Shown here: piece by piece, positions 21,708 through 35,360 of the stretch
Layout: each line of letters begins with the position of its first letter
Position numbering within the stretch: position 1 is the stretch's first letter
The notes under the pieces: generated by a model
What the model saw: the letters and a program-made list of their open reading frames with translations, nothing else
Told to the model about the DNA's origin: nothing
Databases searched by the model: none
NCBI GenBank assembly: GCA_949316235.1
Contig: OX438748.1
Span: 7,691,001-7,755,000 of the forward strand
DNA: 64,000 nucleotides
Direction of reading: 5' to 3'
From: Oegoconia quadripuncta
Lineage: Eukaryota; Arthropoda; Insecta; Lepidoptera; Autostichidae
Made by a program: the position numbers and the translations under genes

Positions 21708-21978
21708 AAAGCAAAAAACTTACCACTAGTTATCCTTATGTATATACAAACTAAATAAAATAAACTAATATAATACAAATAAACAGAAAATAAATAATTT
21801 ACAAAAATTATCAAATTTTTAGCGCCCTTTCAGTTTCCCGCCAAAACGAAGCTCCTTGTAGTCGATACGCCCGCAACGAAAAGCGATGAAGATGGTTAAA
21901 AAAAGTTTTATGACATTTCGCTTCTTGTGTTACCAGAATTAAATTACTACACTTTAATGGGGGGGAGGCAGTTAGCTC

Positions 21979-22066
21979 TTCATGAATATTTTAGAAGGCT
22001 GGAATTGAAATAGGGAGAATTTTAGATCAAGTAAAATAACCATGATAGTTAGGCTTTATTCAAGAA
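21979..22066 (+). promoter_or_regulatory. candidate heat-shock elements upstream of polyubiquitin
   Basis: At 21979-21996 the sequence reads TTC-at-GAA-ta-TTT-ta-GAA: four alternating heat-shock-factor pentamers with one mismatch (TTT for TTC). A second two-unit site, TTC-aa-GAA, is at 22059-22066. They lie about 215 and 130 bases upstream of the TATA box. Polyubiquitin genes of many animals are heat-inducible through such sites; that this one is inducible is inference. Confidence 0.5.
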
Positions 22067-22194
22067 CACCAAAACCAAACACCTCGACTAAAATTGCTCA
22101 TTTCATATGGATTTATTTGCGTTTTTTCTTGATATAAATTGACAACACTACGTCCTAGAGTCCAGTCCGTATAAAAAAAAGAGCAGCTAGTAAT

Positions 22195-22227
22195 TATATA
22201 AAAGGCAACCCTGAATTTTTTTCATTA
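22195..22227 (+). promoter_or_regulatory. core promoter, TATA box and initiator (probably polyubiquitin)
   Basis: TATATAAAAGG starts at 22195. An initiator-like TTCATTAT places a candidate start A at 22224, 29 bases downstream, which is the usual spacing. No other plus-strand gene begins between here and the ubiquitin coding exon. Confidence 0.5.
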
Positions 22228-22547
22228 TTTGATTTCTAATCGCTGAAAGGAGTGTTGTTGGCAGTGTTATTGTAATATTTGTAAGCTAATATAATTTTGA
22301 CGTGATAAAAATTGTACCTGTAAGAATATAAATCTGTGAGTATCTTCTGACTTTTCAATAAGTATATTTTTGAAGGCGATCAAAACGCTGGATAAATTAT
22401 TTCCTTGCTGCGTCATTCATAATCCGATGTCTTTTTACGACGCCATTTTGTGATCGAGAATTTTCTTTGTTCTTTGTCTGCCTAGTTTCATCATAATTGT
22501 AAATATTTTCTTCAAGACCAAATCTCTAGTTTCCCTCTATCCTCAAG
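22224..22547 (+). other. candidate non-coding first exon of polyubiquitin
   Basis: It runs from the inferred start site to a consensus donor CTCAAG|GTAAGT (GT at 22548-22549). The matching acceptor is at 28776-28777, just upstream of the ubiquitin ATG. A short upstream ORF (ATG near 22424, MSFYDAIL) lies in it. An earlier donor, ACCT|GTAAGA near 22318, would give a shorter exon that avoids it. Confidence 0.4.
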
Positions 22548-22998
22548 GTAAGTTTTTGTCGCACTTTTTTTCTGGTATCCTAATGATATTGGTAAAACAG
22601 TTAAATAGGCAGGTACGTAGCTAAAAGTACTGCGTAGATTGGTACTTCTAGCTAGTCTCGCGACGTAGAAATTTCAAGGATCTTCAACCTTTTATCCCTT
22701 CTTTTAGTCGCAGTGTAGCCTTCGGAATTTCTGTAGGTACCTGAAATAGTAGTTCTTACTTGTGAATACCAAACACTCCATCTGTTTAAAATGAAATTAG
22801 GTCATTGTCTTCATGCGTAGATCCCTTTTCATATGAGTCAGTCAGTCAGTTGTCATATGAGAGAGAAATCATAGTTTTTTAGCACTAGTCACAAAGACCT
22901 AATCACTCAAAATACAGAACAAACCAGAACCACATTTTGGTTGATTAGTCACTCTGTGGACATCACAGGAAGGATACCGTATCTATTTTAATTAAATT

Positions 22999-23260
22999 AT
23001 GCCATCTTGTATCGTCCCCACCTGTAAAATTCCTGTTTGGCATACGAAGAAACAGAATGGGATCACATTTCATGTGTATGTGTGTGTACAGCATTCATGT
23101 CCATTGCGTCCATTTTGTGAATGTGGCCAGTATGATGGAATATTTCACTTTATTACTAAACATTTAGAATTGACATTATTTATTCTATAATACTTAACAA
23201 CTTTATTACGTTTCCTAATAAATGTGGAATTATAAAAAAAAAAGAGCGAACCTCGAGTTT
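22999..23260 (+). pseudogene. THAP-like start fused to a LINE 3' end
   Basis: MPSCIVPTCKI followed by NGITFH resembles the first Cys pair and the FH of a THAP zinc finger, but the rest of the finger is absent. From about 23095 the frame reads LRPFCECGQYDGIFHFI, like the Cys-Cys-His end of I-like LINE ORF2, then stops and reaches an A-rich tail by 23245. A chance join of two repeats is more likely than a gene. Confidence 0.3.
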
Positions 23261-23392
23261 CTTGCTTGTTTTTCTCTGGGGAGTCAGCTTTGAGATTGAG
23301 CAGTAATGTTGTAATTCTAATATTAATTTAAAATGTGACTGTGAATTATTTACTCTTGCTTATATACTTATAATAAATAAATACCTATCTAA
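23250..23392 (+). mobile_element. LINE 3' UTR fragment (same family as 11728-14837)
   Basis: GAGTTTCTTGCTTG, CTCTGGGGAGTCAGCTTTGA and GAGCAGTAA match the minus-strand 3' UTR at 11840-11905. No coding part remains. Confidence 0.6.
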
Positions 23393-23737
23393 ATAAATTA
23401 TGCTTATATAAATTCATTATATAATAGTTATATAAAAGATTATACTAATGTTATACATCACATTACCCCCGAAAGTGAGAAATCGTTTCTGGTGGGAAGT
23501 GGGGCCGGTACCGGGGGTACGTTTTGTTTTTGGACACAGCACGGTTTGAAATTATGATAGAAAGTGGCTTCTGGTTTGTTCTGTATTCTTAGCCTAATCA
23601 ATAATAAGACAGGGAACGAGGTTAGGTAGCTGTACTCATTTATTATTATTGAGCTCCTAGAATGCAAGTGTCTGGTAAAATAGTAATTGTAATTTGATTT
23701 CAATAAATAATAAAAAATATAAATTTTCGGACACTTA

Positions 23738-24248
23738 GGTACACCTATCATCTAGTCCCAAACTAAGCAAAGCTTGTACTATACTATATAACTACTACTA
23801 GAAACTAGATAATGGATAAACATACATAAATATTTATATAAACATCCATGACTCAGGAATAAATGTTCATACTCTCATCACACAAACATTTACCCATCAT
23901 GGTATTCGAACCCGTAACCGTTGGCTTCGCTGACAGGGTCACTATCCACTACACCAATCGGTACACGTGTTACACTTTTTGTTGGAGTGTGACCGGAGTG
24001 CAGATATTAGAGAACGGCTTTGGATTAAGTCATCGGAGCTATGCAATGGGCAGCTCAGCTGTGTTATGGCTGATATACTCTGTAGGAGTGCTGTCAGTCT
24101 GTATAAATTTGTTGGATTGTCCATTGTAAAAAGAGAGTGAGGTTTAAAAAGGCGAATGTATCAATGAGGCTGGCATAGTCACCCAGGGTGTACAAAAGCC
24201 TCAAATAAAAACAAGATTAAAAAAAAAAAAACCAATCGGTCGTCAAAT
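23738..24248 (-). mobile_element. SINE family B, split by a LINE tail
   Basis: Minus-strand copy of the 8624 SINE: B box region GGTATTCGAACCCGTAACCG, head CACTACACCAATCGG. After 23962 it is interrupted and resumes as ACCAATCGGTCGTCAA at 24231. The interruption is the LINE fragment listed next. Confidence 0.72.
23963..24230 (+). mobile_element. short LINE 3' end inserted in the SINE
   Basis: A 10-bp direct repeat ACCAATCGGT at 23953-23962 and 24231-24240 brackets it. The insert codes HVLHFLLECDRSADIRERLW and ends in a run of A, both marks of a retroposed 5'-truncated LINE. Confidence 0.7.
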
Positions 24249-24273
24249 AACAATAATCAATATAATTTAATTA

Positions 24274-25342
24274 ATATTATAAATGCGAAAGCTTGGATGT
24301 TTGTTTATTTCTTACTCAATCACGGCGAAATGGATGAATGGATTAGTATGATATTTGGTATACAGGGCGTCCCAAAGTTATGGGACATGAAGGGGAAGTA
24401 CCTTAAATATTGTAGATAGTGAATTTTGCTCAAAGAAGACTTTATGTTATTTTTAAAAGTTAGTAATTCTGCATTCATAGATTTTCTAAAAATTACTTGC
24501 TTCGGCTGGGAATCGAACCGACTTAAATGTGAAAAAAAAAACACCCTACTTTTATGATGCCAATCGAAAGAATAGCTAAAAAATAATAACTCTGCCTAAG
24601 TAACATAGTATTTTAAAAGAAAGGAACAACATAAAATGATTGAGTCAAATTTCAAGAAAGTTATTTATTGCCGACGACGTTCGAAAAGTAGCGATATTAT
24701 CATTCCAAAGATAGCATTGATTATTCGTAAATAAGTACCCACTTCATAAAATAGGTACTAACATAGTTTTCCTTATTATAAGTGCACGTGTAGATGAAAT
24801 GATAAAACTTGTATTTACTTTGTATTTTTAAGAGGGATCACATTTTGAGCATTTAATTAATTAATTTACAAAAAAATACCTACTTAATTGACTACGGCAG
24901 TTTCATGTATGTTTTTTATTTGATTAAAATGATTAATTTCACGTTGTTCCTTTCTTTTAAAATACTATGTTACTTAGGCAGAGTTATTATTTTTTAGCTA
25001 TTCTTTCGATTGGCATCATAAAAGTAGGGTGTTTTTTTTTTCACATTTGAGTCGGTTCGATTCCCAGCCGAAGCAAATAATTTTTAGAAAATCTATGAAT
25101 GCAGAATTACTAACTTTTAAAAATAACATAAAGTCTTCTTTGAGCAAAATTCACTATCTACGATATTTAAGGTACTTCCCCTTCATGTCCCATAACTTTG
25201 GGACGCCCTGTATAGGTAGAACATACCCTGGATTAAGACATAGGATATTTTTTATCCCGATAAAGTGAGTAGTTCCTGCGGGATAAATAAATTTTCGCGA
25301 TAAAGTTCTTCGACGCGGGCAAAGCCGCAGGCGGAAAGCTAG
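24274..25342 (+). mobile_element. non-autonomous Helitron, interrupted by a foldback element
   Basis: The right end has GCGGGC-aaa-GCCGC, a small hairpin, and then CTAG just before T, the CTRR end of a Helitron. The left part (ATTATAAATGCGAAAGCTTG, CACGGCGAAATGGATGAATG) and the inner right part (ATACCCTGGATTAAGACATA, TTTTTATCCCG) are the usual wording of this family in Lepidoptera. The exact 5' T of the TC start was not fixed. The insert is 24363-25210. A truncated relative ends at 33824. Confidence 0.65.
24363..25210. mobile_element. foldback DNA element with 268-bp terminal inverted repeats
   Basis: The arms 24363-24630 and 24943-25210 are inverted copies of 268 bases with only a few mismatches. 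The ends read CAGGGCGTCCCAAAGTTATG and its complement. TATA flanks both ends; the duplication is TATA, or TA if the element begins TACAGGG. The 312-bp middle is AT-rich without a coding frame. Each arm contains GGTTCGATTCCCAGC, matching a pol III B box. The superfamily could not be assigned; a transposase in trans would be needed. Confidence 0.85.
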
Positions 25343-26585
25343 TAGGTACATATTGCAATAAATTTTTTATGATCTTTAAGTTTAAATATTTTATACAGAG
25401 TAATACCTACAGTAACTTGCATTTGAATGTTCTTGTAAAAATTGAGAGCCCTCTTAGAATGAAACTGCATTAATTTCAAGGGTACAAACAAAAAAGTTAC
25501 TAGTCGTTCCAAACTGAGAAGTCCATGATTGGACAATGGCGTAAATAACAAATGACTAAGCATCGTCACCCAAACCCCACATACCTACTGGAATATGTAT
25601 GGTCTTTTTTGTTTAATTTTTTTGTAAGTGTTTATTAAAGACTAGCTTTCCATCTGTACCTTTGTTCATGTGAGTTTCAAAAACAATAGTATATAGATTT
25701 TCTAAGATGTGTGATTTTTTACTTATTTTCCAACTTACTCAAATGTATGTAATACGTTTCAACCTTACATTACACTCCACAAATCGGAACAGTTGAATTG
25801 TTTCAACCAAACCAAACTGAGGGTTGGGATCAGCAAGCACGAGTGAAGAATTGCACGTTGAACCTAGGTTGTGAATGCAGCACCCGACTGAAATTAAAGT
25901 GTCACAGGATGTTTAGAAGACAATTTTCTTCTGAAGATTACTCTTCAGAAGAAAAACTAAACTAATAGATTACTCTAGAAACTTTTATGGGTTAACCCCG
26001 ATGAAAAACTACAGTGTGCAGTTTATTTATTATAAAGATTAAATTCTGGGAAAGATCCTTGGTTATCTATATTTGATGAAAATCGGTTTAGGCGTTAGAA
26101 AAATAGTTGGCTTTTAACATACCTAAGTGTTTTTTAAATTTTATAGCCATTTCTGTAATTTACCATTTGGACCTGTTTAAAGAGTATGCCAATTTTTTTA
26201 TAATAGTACAGTTTTGGAAATCCCATGTCAAAAAAAATCTGGTATCATTTAGGAAAAATAGTAATGATAAACATAATCAATACAAATATAAGCATGAGAG
26301 CGCTATACCCAGTAATTTAAAGTTACTATAAAACAAACTTATTAAGAAAACATATAAAATATCAGACTATGTGGATGATAATCATCCATGGACCAGTCAG
26401 TTCTCATGCCAGGCTATTTGACAATTAAGCCTTTGAGCGCCACGCCGGCACAGATTACTAATAAGTTACTAAAGACGCCGGTCACCGGTGACCGGAAAGC
26501 AATTGATTTTCAAAATAATGGAATAAGTTGTGTTTTGCATTATATAAACCTGTTTTAAGTTGATTTAGTAACCTTTAAAAGTATT
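25343..26585 (+). other. polyubiquitin 5'-UTR intron, no recognised feature
   Basis: AT-rich intronic DNA. I saw no tRNA-like head, coding exon or strong inverted repeat. Confidence 0.4.
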
Positions 26586-26589
26586 TATG

Positions 26590-26965
26590 CTTCTTTAATA
26601 TCTTTTGGTAATTTGTTATAAATTTGTGCTCCTTCATACAATATAAAACTTTTACTGTAGTTCTGTAGTCATAAGTTGTTGAACTTGAATTTTTTTTTGT
26701 AAATGTTAATTGAGTGTGTAAGTCTTTATTTAAACATTTTCGTTCAAGGATACAAAGATTATATCTATAAAGTTGGGTGATTGTTTTTAATTTCGTTTCT
26801 CGATATATTTTCGTAGTTGGTGTATAAAGTTATATTTAAATAATATTTTAATGATTTTCTTTTGAATAGTTTGTACCTTGTATAAATTACTTTTTGCTGC
26901 AGAACCCCATACCAAATAATCAATGTGTGGTCTGATTAGTGAATTATAAATAGTAAAACATACTT
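26590..26965 (-). pseudogene. LINE reverse transcriptase C-terminal remnant
   Basis: The minus strand reads YNSLIRPHIDYLVWGSAA then KSNLYKVQTIQKKIIKIL, the region after the RT domain of CR1/Jockey-group LINEs (compare YGILLWGNAA at 12400). It decays into stops toward 26590. Confidence 0.55.
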
Positions 26966-27379
26966 GTTGTGGAAGACAGCAAGTAGCTTAGTAAAGAGTA
27001 ATTCATCTTTATTAATTCTACAATTAATTAATACTACAATCTTATCCCATCCCACAAAACAGTGATGGGCAGGATCCTTAGTGCCAATAAATGCGATCGC
27101 CAATCCGCCTGCCCGCGTGGCGATTGGAGATCTTCCCATGGAAAACGAAGCAAATCGCACCACGGGAAAAGCATATGATCGATCAGTAGTGGACTTTTAT
27201 TTGCTTTTGCTGTTGATGGAATACAATTTATTATAATTGAATCTTCTGTGAATTGAACTAAGGACAAATAGTAACGTTTTGTCGTTTTACGAATTGAACC
27301 ATCCGCATTAAATATCATTTATACACAAGTGACTGGGATACAAATGTGGCTGCGATGTCATGTTTCAATACAATTTTTA

Positions 27380-27674
27380 ACCGCCTGCGTGGCTCAATGT
27401 AAACAACATTGGGTTTCGAATTCGGAGGTCGCAGGTTCGATCCCCAGCGGGGTACATATTTAGGACTCGGTTTAGTTGGTGGTATCTTATCTAAATCTGC
27501 CGCCAGACAGCAATGTTAATATCATTGTTGTGTTCCGGTTGTCAGAGATAAGATAGCAAGTCCCCCAAATAAGATGGGGTTTCCGGGTCAGTACGCTACC
27601 ACCTTCGCCCTCATCTTCACTTAACATCAGGTGTGTTTGAGGTCAAGTGCTAACCCGTTGTGGATAAAAAAAAA
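27380..27674 (+). mobile_element. tRNA-derived SINE, family C, full length
   Basis: The head ACCGCCTGCGTGGCTCAATG and B box GGTTCGATCCCCAGCG are followed by the body (CTGCCGCCAGACAGCAATG, GGGTTTCCGGGTCAGTACG) and GAGGTCAAGTGCTAACCCG, ending in a run of A. The 47682 copy matches throughout. Confidence 0.78.
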
Positions 27675-28365
27675 ATTCCGTGCGCGTACATCGAAGTGCA
27701 TAAAAGAAACAAACTCCACAAACTCCCTAAGAGATAGTTTTAAAGTTATTAAAATTATGACACTTCCATCTCTGTACATTTATGAAAACATTATGTATAC
27801 TCGGAAAAATATTCATCTGTTCTCCAAGAAAAGTGACATACCTGCCCTCAATACTCGACACAAATATAAACTATCCGTGCCTACGTTCAGACTTCAAAAG
27901 ACAAATAAGTCGTACTTAGGGAACTGTGTCCGTTTTTATAACAAAATCCCATTAAATATATTGGAGCTCACGGAACGACAATTTAAAAATAAAATCAAAA
28001 GTAGGTACCCTTATTAGAAAGGCCTATTATAGTATAAATGATTACTTGGAAGATAGAGATGCCTGGCTTCAGTAGTGTATTTTAATATCATAGCTTTAGG
28101 GAAATTGACAATGCCCATTTACAGCAGCTATTAGCCTTAAGGAAATTGACAATGCCCATTTACAGCAGCTACTTATTATGCAGGCTGACAATGCCTCTTT
28201 ACAGCAGCTACATTACTCTAAATTATTTCATAACCCTTTTATTTGTATCCAGATATTTGTTAATAATTAATGTACTTTTACATTTAATTAGGTATATATA
28301 TTGTATTGTAATGGACATGTCCAAGTGCGCGGAATACGCCTATGGAAAAAATAAATGAGTATGAG
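27675..28365 (+). pseudogene. LINE 3' end with broken ORF2 (CR1/Jockey group)
   Basis: It codes SLYIYENIMYTRKNIHLFSK, LNTRHKYKLSVPTFRLQK and CVRFYNKIPLNI, then after a frameshift near 28005 KAYYSINDYLEDRDAWLQ and a stop. This matches the end of the 11951 ORF2. The 3' UTR contains a three-unit tandem repeat at 28101-28210. Confidence 0.65.
28101..28210 (+). repeat. three tandem units of about 41 bp
   Basis: TGACAATGCC(C/T)(A/C)TTTACAGCAGCTA occurs at 28101-28130, 28142-28171 and 28184-28210, separated by similar spacers. Confidence 0.75.
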
Positions 28366-28736
28366 TAAACTAATGCCGTCGTTCGTTTGCTCCACAATGC
28401 TTTTCACCACTATAAAACACGCCTTATTTATGCCAGCCCACTTATACTAAAGTGAGTGCCACCACCTCTCTCTTCCACATTTGAATCACTTATACAATTA
28501 ACTGGTCCAAGATGAATTTTCTACATTTGACCCTTTCAGTTTCACATATTAACCAATTGCACACCCATGGGAGACTGAAATATACAAATATTTCCATATT
28601 TACAACAGCATACACATCATAGTGAGCTCGTATTTATAGAAGGCGAAAACTTTGGCACTTTTGCTAATTTGCATCTATGATTCATCATTATCAATCCCCG
28701 CAGAATGCTCTTCATTCTTTGCCATTAAACACCTGA

Positions 28737-32669
<3,933 letters not shown>

Positions 32670-32774
32670 AAACTAATTTTCTTCAGAAATATTTAATCAG
32701 TATTAAATGGTACACTCAATGTAGACAAAAAAATTTCAGTCACTTAATATGTAATCATTCCAATTGCGATATTC

Positions 32775-32810
32775 ATTAAAAGAATTTGATTTAATTTTAT
32801 TGTTTTTCTC
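32775..32810 (+). terminator. candidate polyadenylation region of polyubiquitin
   Basis: ATTAAA at 32775-32780 is followed 15-30 bases on by a T/G-rich stretch (TTTTATTGTTTTTC). The 3' UTR would be about 120 bases. Confidence 0.45.
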
Positions 32811-33263
32811 CTCAACCTTTAAAATAGCGAGTTGGCGAACTTCTGTTTTATAGAATCCCTGCCGAACCTAACTATCGCGGTGTCGTGGCGCTTATAGTTA
32901 GGGTAAACTATATAGTAACCAGTTTTTATGAAAATATATCGAAATAATCTCATCAATAACTATAAAACTATTTCATTCATGCAAACTAAACACTATCAAC
33001 TTTACTAAAACTACGAAAAAATTCGCTTAGTTTTTCCATCTGGTCGATTACAGTACATAGTTGTATGAAAAGTGATTACTATTACCTACCCATAATTTAT
33101 TTACACAGGTAGTAGAGCAAAAATGTTTTCTTTCTAACCTTTCTGTATCTTTGTGTAGTATAGGTAATTAGTTATAAAACCTACACTATAGTTATCAGTG
33201 AACTTCATTGTGTTGTAGAAATGCAAAAATGTCCTAAAATAAATCCTTTGTTCTCTGTTGGAT

Positions 33264-33594
33264 AGTTCTGTTAGCCGAACTAATGGGAATTTTTGTCTCT
33301 CTAGTTCTGTAAATAACTTGAACTTTTTTTGACCGAACTAATGGGATTTTTTTGTCCCACTAGTTCTAGTGAATAACATGTCAACCTAACACGAAAGGTA
33401 TGGCGGGCGATCCGGGCTCGCCCGGCTCGCTTCCGCCATACCCTTCGAACCTAACCTATCCATGTCGGGGTGCCAAAAACTCCCGTGCTCGCACTCGAAT
33501 TAGAACACGACAACTATTGGGAATCCCTAGTACCATTTGTTCTGTTGATAGGACTAGTGAGACAAACATTCCCATTAGTTCGGCCAACAGAACT
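33264..33594. mobile_element. foldback repeat with GC-rich palindromic core
   Basis: The arms at 33264-33310 and 33550-33594 are inverted copies (AGTTCTGTTAGCCGAACTAA against its complement). In the middle, 33399-33440, lies GGTATGGCGG ... CCGCCATACC around CCGGGC-tc-GCCCGG, a nested palindrome far richer in G+C than its surroundings. No coding content. Confidence 0.65.
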
Positions 33595-33681
33595 ACTGGG
33601 AACATAAGAAATAAATTATGGCTACTTTTAGCTTTCTAAGTTTTATTCTCCGACGCAATGAAATTCAGTGATAATTTTAAT

Positions 33682-33824
33682 CTATCCCAACTAATACGCG
33701 AATGTTACCTCTTCACGGCTGGACGGATTTGGATGAAATTTGGTTCGTAGACAGATGGGCGCCTGGATTATTTTTTTTTGCTGAACCGATTTTGATAAAA
33801 TCTTCCACGCTGGCGGAAAGCTAG
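33682..33824 (+). mobile_element. Helitron remnant
   Basis: TTCACGGCTGGACGGATTTG, GATGAAATTTGG and the end GGCGGAAAGCTAG (CTAG then T) match the Helitron ending at 25342. Most of the middle is deleted. Confidence 0.5.
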
Positions 33825-35360
33825 TACTATATAAAGCAAGTTACCAATTTTTTTTTAATTAGAAAACATTTTTTTAATCTATCATCACACAGATACATTT
33901 ATGTGCAAAATATCACAATGATAGTAGGTACTAGTACTTTTTGATATGATATTGATAATGATAACTCATCGCCAGCATTTACTATGGCAAATGGTCCCAT
34001 TCACGCCTTCTGGAATGGTAAAAGTTGATTAATTTCTTGTTTATTTTAATGATCTTCTCAATAGATAAAACATGCGGAAATAATAATTAGGTAAACAATT
34101 TGCAAAATTCACAAATTAACAAGCCTAAAGTCCTAAGTATTGGCCAGCCCTCCGATCGTGTGATGCATCAATTAAATTAATAAAAAAATAAAAAATATTA
34201 TTTCTATTGATGTTTCCTTTCGTGTGAATTGGTAATAATTTATAATAACATTTCAACTTCTCCACCCAGTACAGCGACGACGCCAGGGCACCTGCCACAG
34301 AATACAGCAATGCTACATTCCTAAAAATAAGCCCTTTAATATAATATCCCATCCCAAACAAATATAGTACATTCGAGAAGAAAAGTTCATTTTTAATTTG
34401 TAACAAGTTAGGTGAACATTTTCCTATGTTCCATATTTACGTCTTTCATGCCCAACAAGGAGGCGACAGGCATCCTGATGTTACGATGACCATGATGATA
34501 TCCAAGTAGTGACGGAAGAATCTGAGATTAAAATGAAAGAAATCGATTTATATAATTTAATTATTATTAATTATAGTATATTTTAAAATTTTATTCCATT
34601 TAAATCATAATCGGTTTGAAATCCACCTAACTACCTATCATTTGAGGTCTTTTGTTTAACACACTTCTTACTACACTCCGCCACCTCACATCAACCAATT
34701 AGAGGTGTAATGAACGTAAATAGCTGAGGTAGGGGGGGGTGTGGAGAGAGTGGCGTCCTGGTGGATGGTGATTTGTGATCAGTCCAATTAAAAAAAACTA
34801 TTTTTTCAACAAAATTGCTTTTTGTCGTAAACTGTTGGCTTGAATTGAGTTAGCCATTTTAACTTTACTACAAATTACAGTATTGCAATTTAGCTAAAAA
34901 TGTGATTATGTAATAGGTAATATCTTGTGATTTTCTGTGATTTTTATAGTTTTACATTTGATAAGTTTCATAAATATAAATCAAACTGGTAACAGACTGG
35001 TGGGGGCAGATGGGAATAAAGGAACAAGATATAGCTGTGGCTCTGTATTTAGGACAGTTACTTTACCTCTCTACCTAAACTCTTTGATTATATTACTCTT
35101 TGGCTGTGGTGCTGTTCGGACGACGTCGTTCCAGCCAAAGAGTAGAATGATACAACCGGAAGTTCCAGCTGCGCCAACGGACCTCTCATATTTCCGCAGC
35201 CAGTGTTGCAAACCTAACCAAACAAAATCAGTAGACAATTTTTACGCGATTTGTAAAAATCTTCACTATGTAGTCATTTATACGCAAATGGGAGACCGTG
35301 GCAAAGCTGGAACGAGCCACAGGTTGCATTTATCTTTTGGACAGTTAAGCTAGAAATAAA
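33825..35360. other. intergenic region between polyubiquitin and EndoA
   Basis: AT-rich. An open frame of 138 codons at 34937-35353 (plus) resembles nothing I know and contains a 13-bp-arm hairpin at 35094-35144, so I do not call it a gene. Confidence 0.4.
35094..35144. repeat. hairpin, 13-bp perfect arms
   Basis: TACTCTTTGGCTG at 35094-35106 and its complement at 35132-35144, with a 25-base loop. Confidence 0.7.

Larger units (their letters stand above)
16253..21852 (-). mobile_element. complete I-like LINE with target-site duplication
   Basis: An 11-bp direct repeat TCCTTGTAGTC at 16242-16252 and 21853-21863 brackets the element exactly. Read on the minus strand it has a 5' UTR of about 145 bp, ORF1, ORF2 and a 3' UTR of about 165 bp ending AAAAATAAGAAGAAGAAGA. 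Both ORFs are open and overlap by 32 bases. The perfect duplication and intact frames point to a recent insertion and possibly a live copy. RNase H in ORF2 and CCHC knuckles in ORF1 fit the I group of non-LTR retrotransposons. It sits about 265 bp upstream of the vap start codon, in the same orientation as vap. Confidence 0.9.

Noticed and set aside
34937..35353. 138-residue protein-coding gene
   Set aside because: No known domain and no recognisable splice or promoter context; the frame crosses a hairpin repeat. Chance ORF is more likely.
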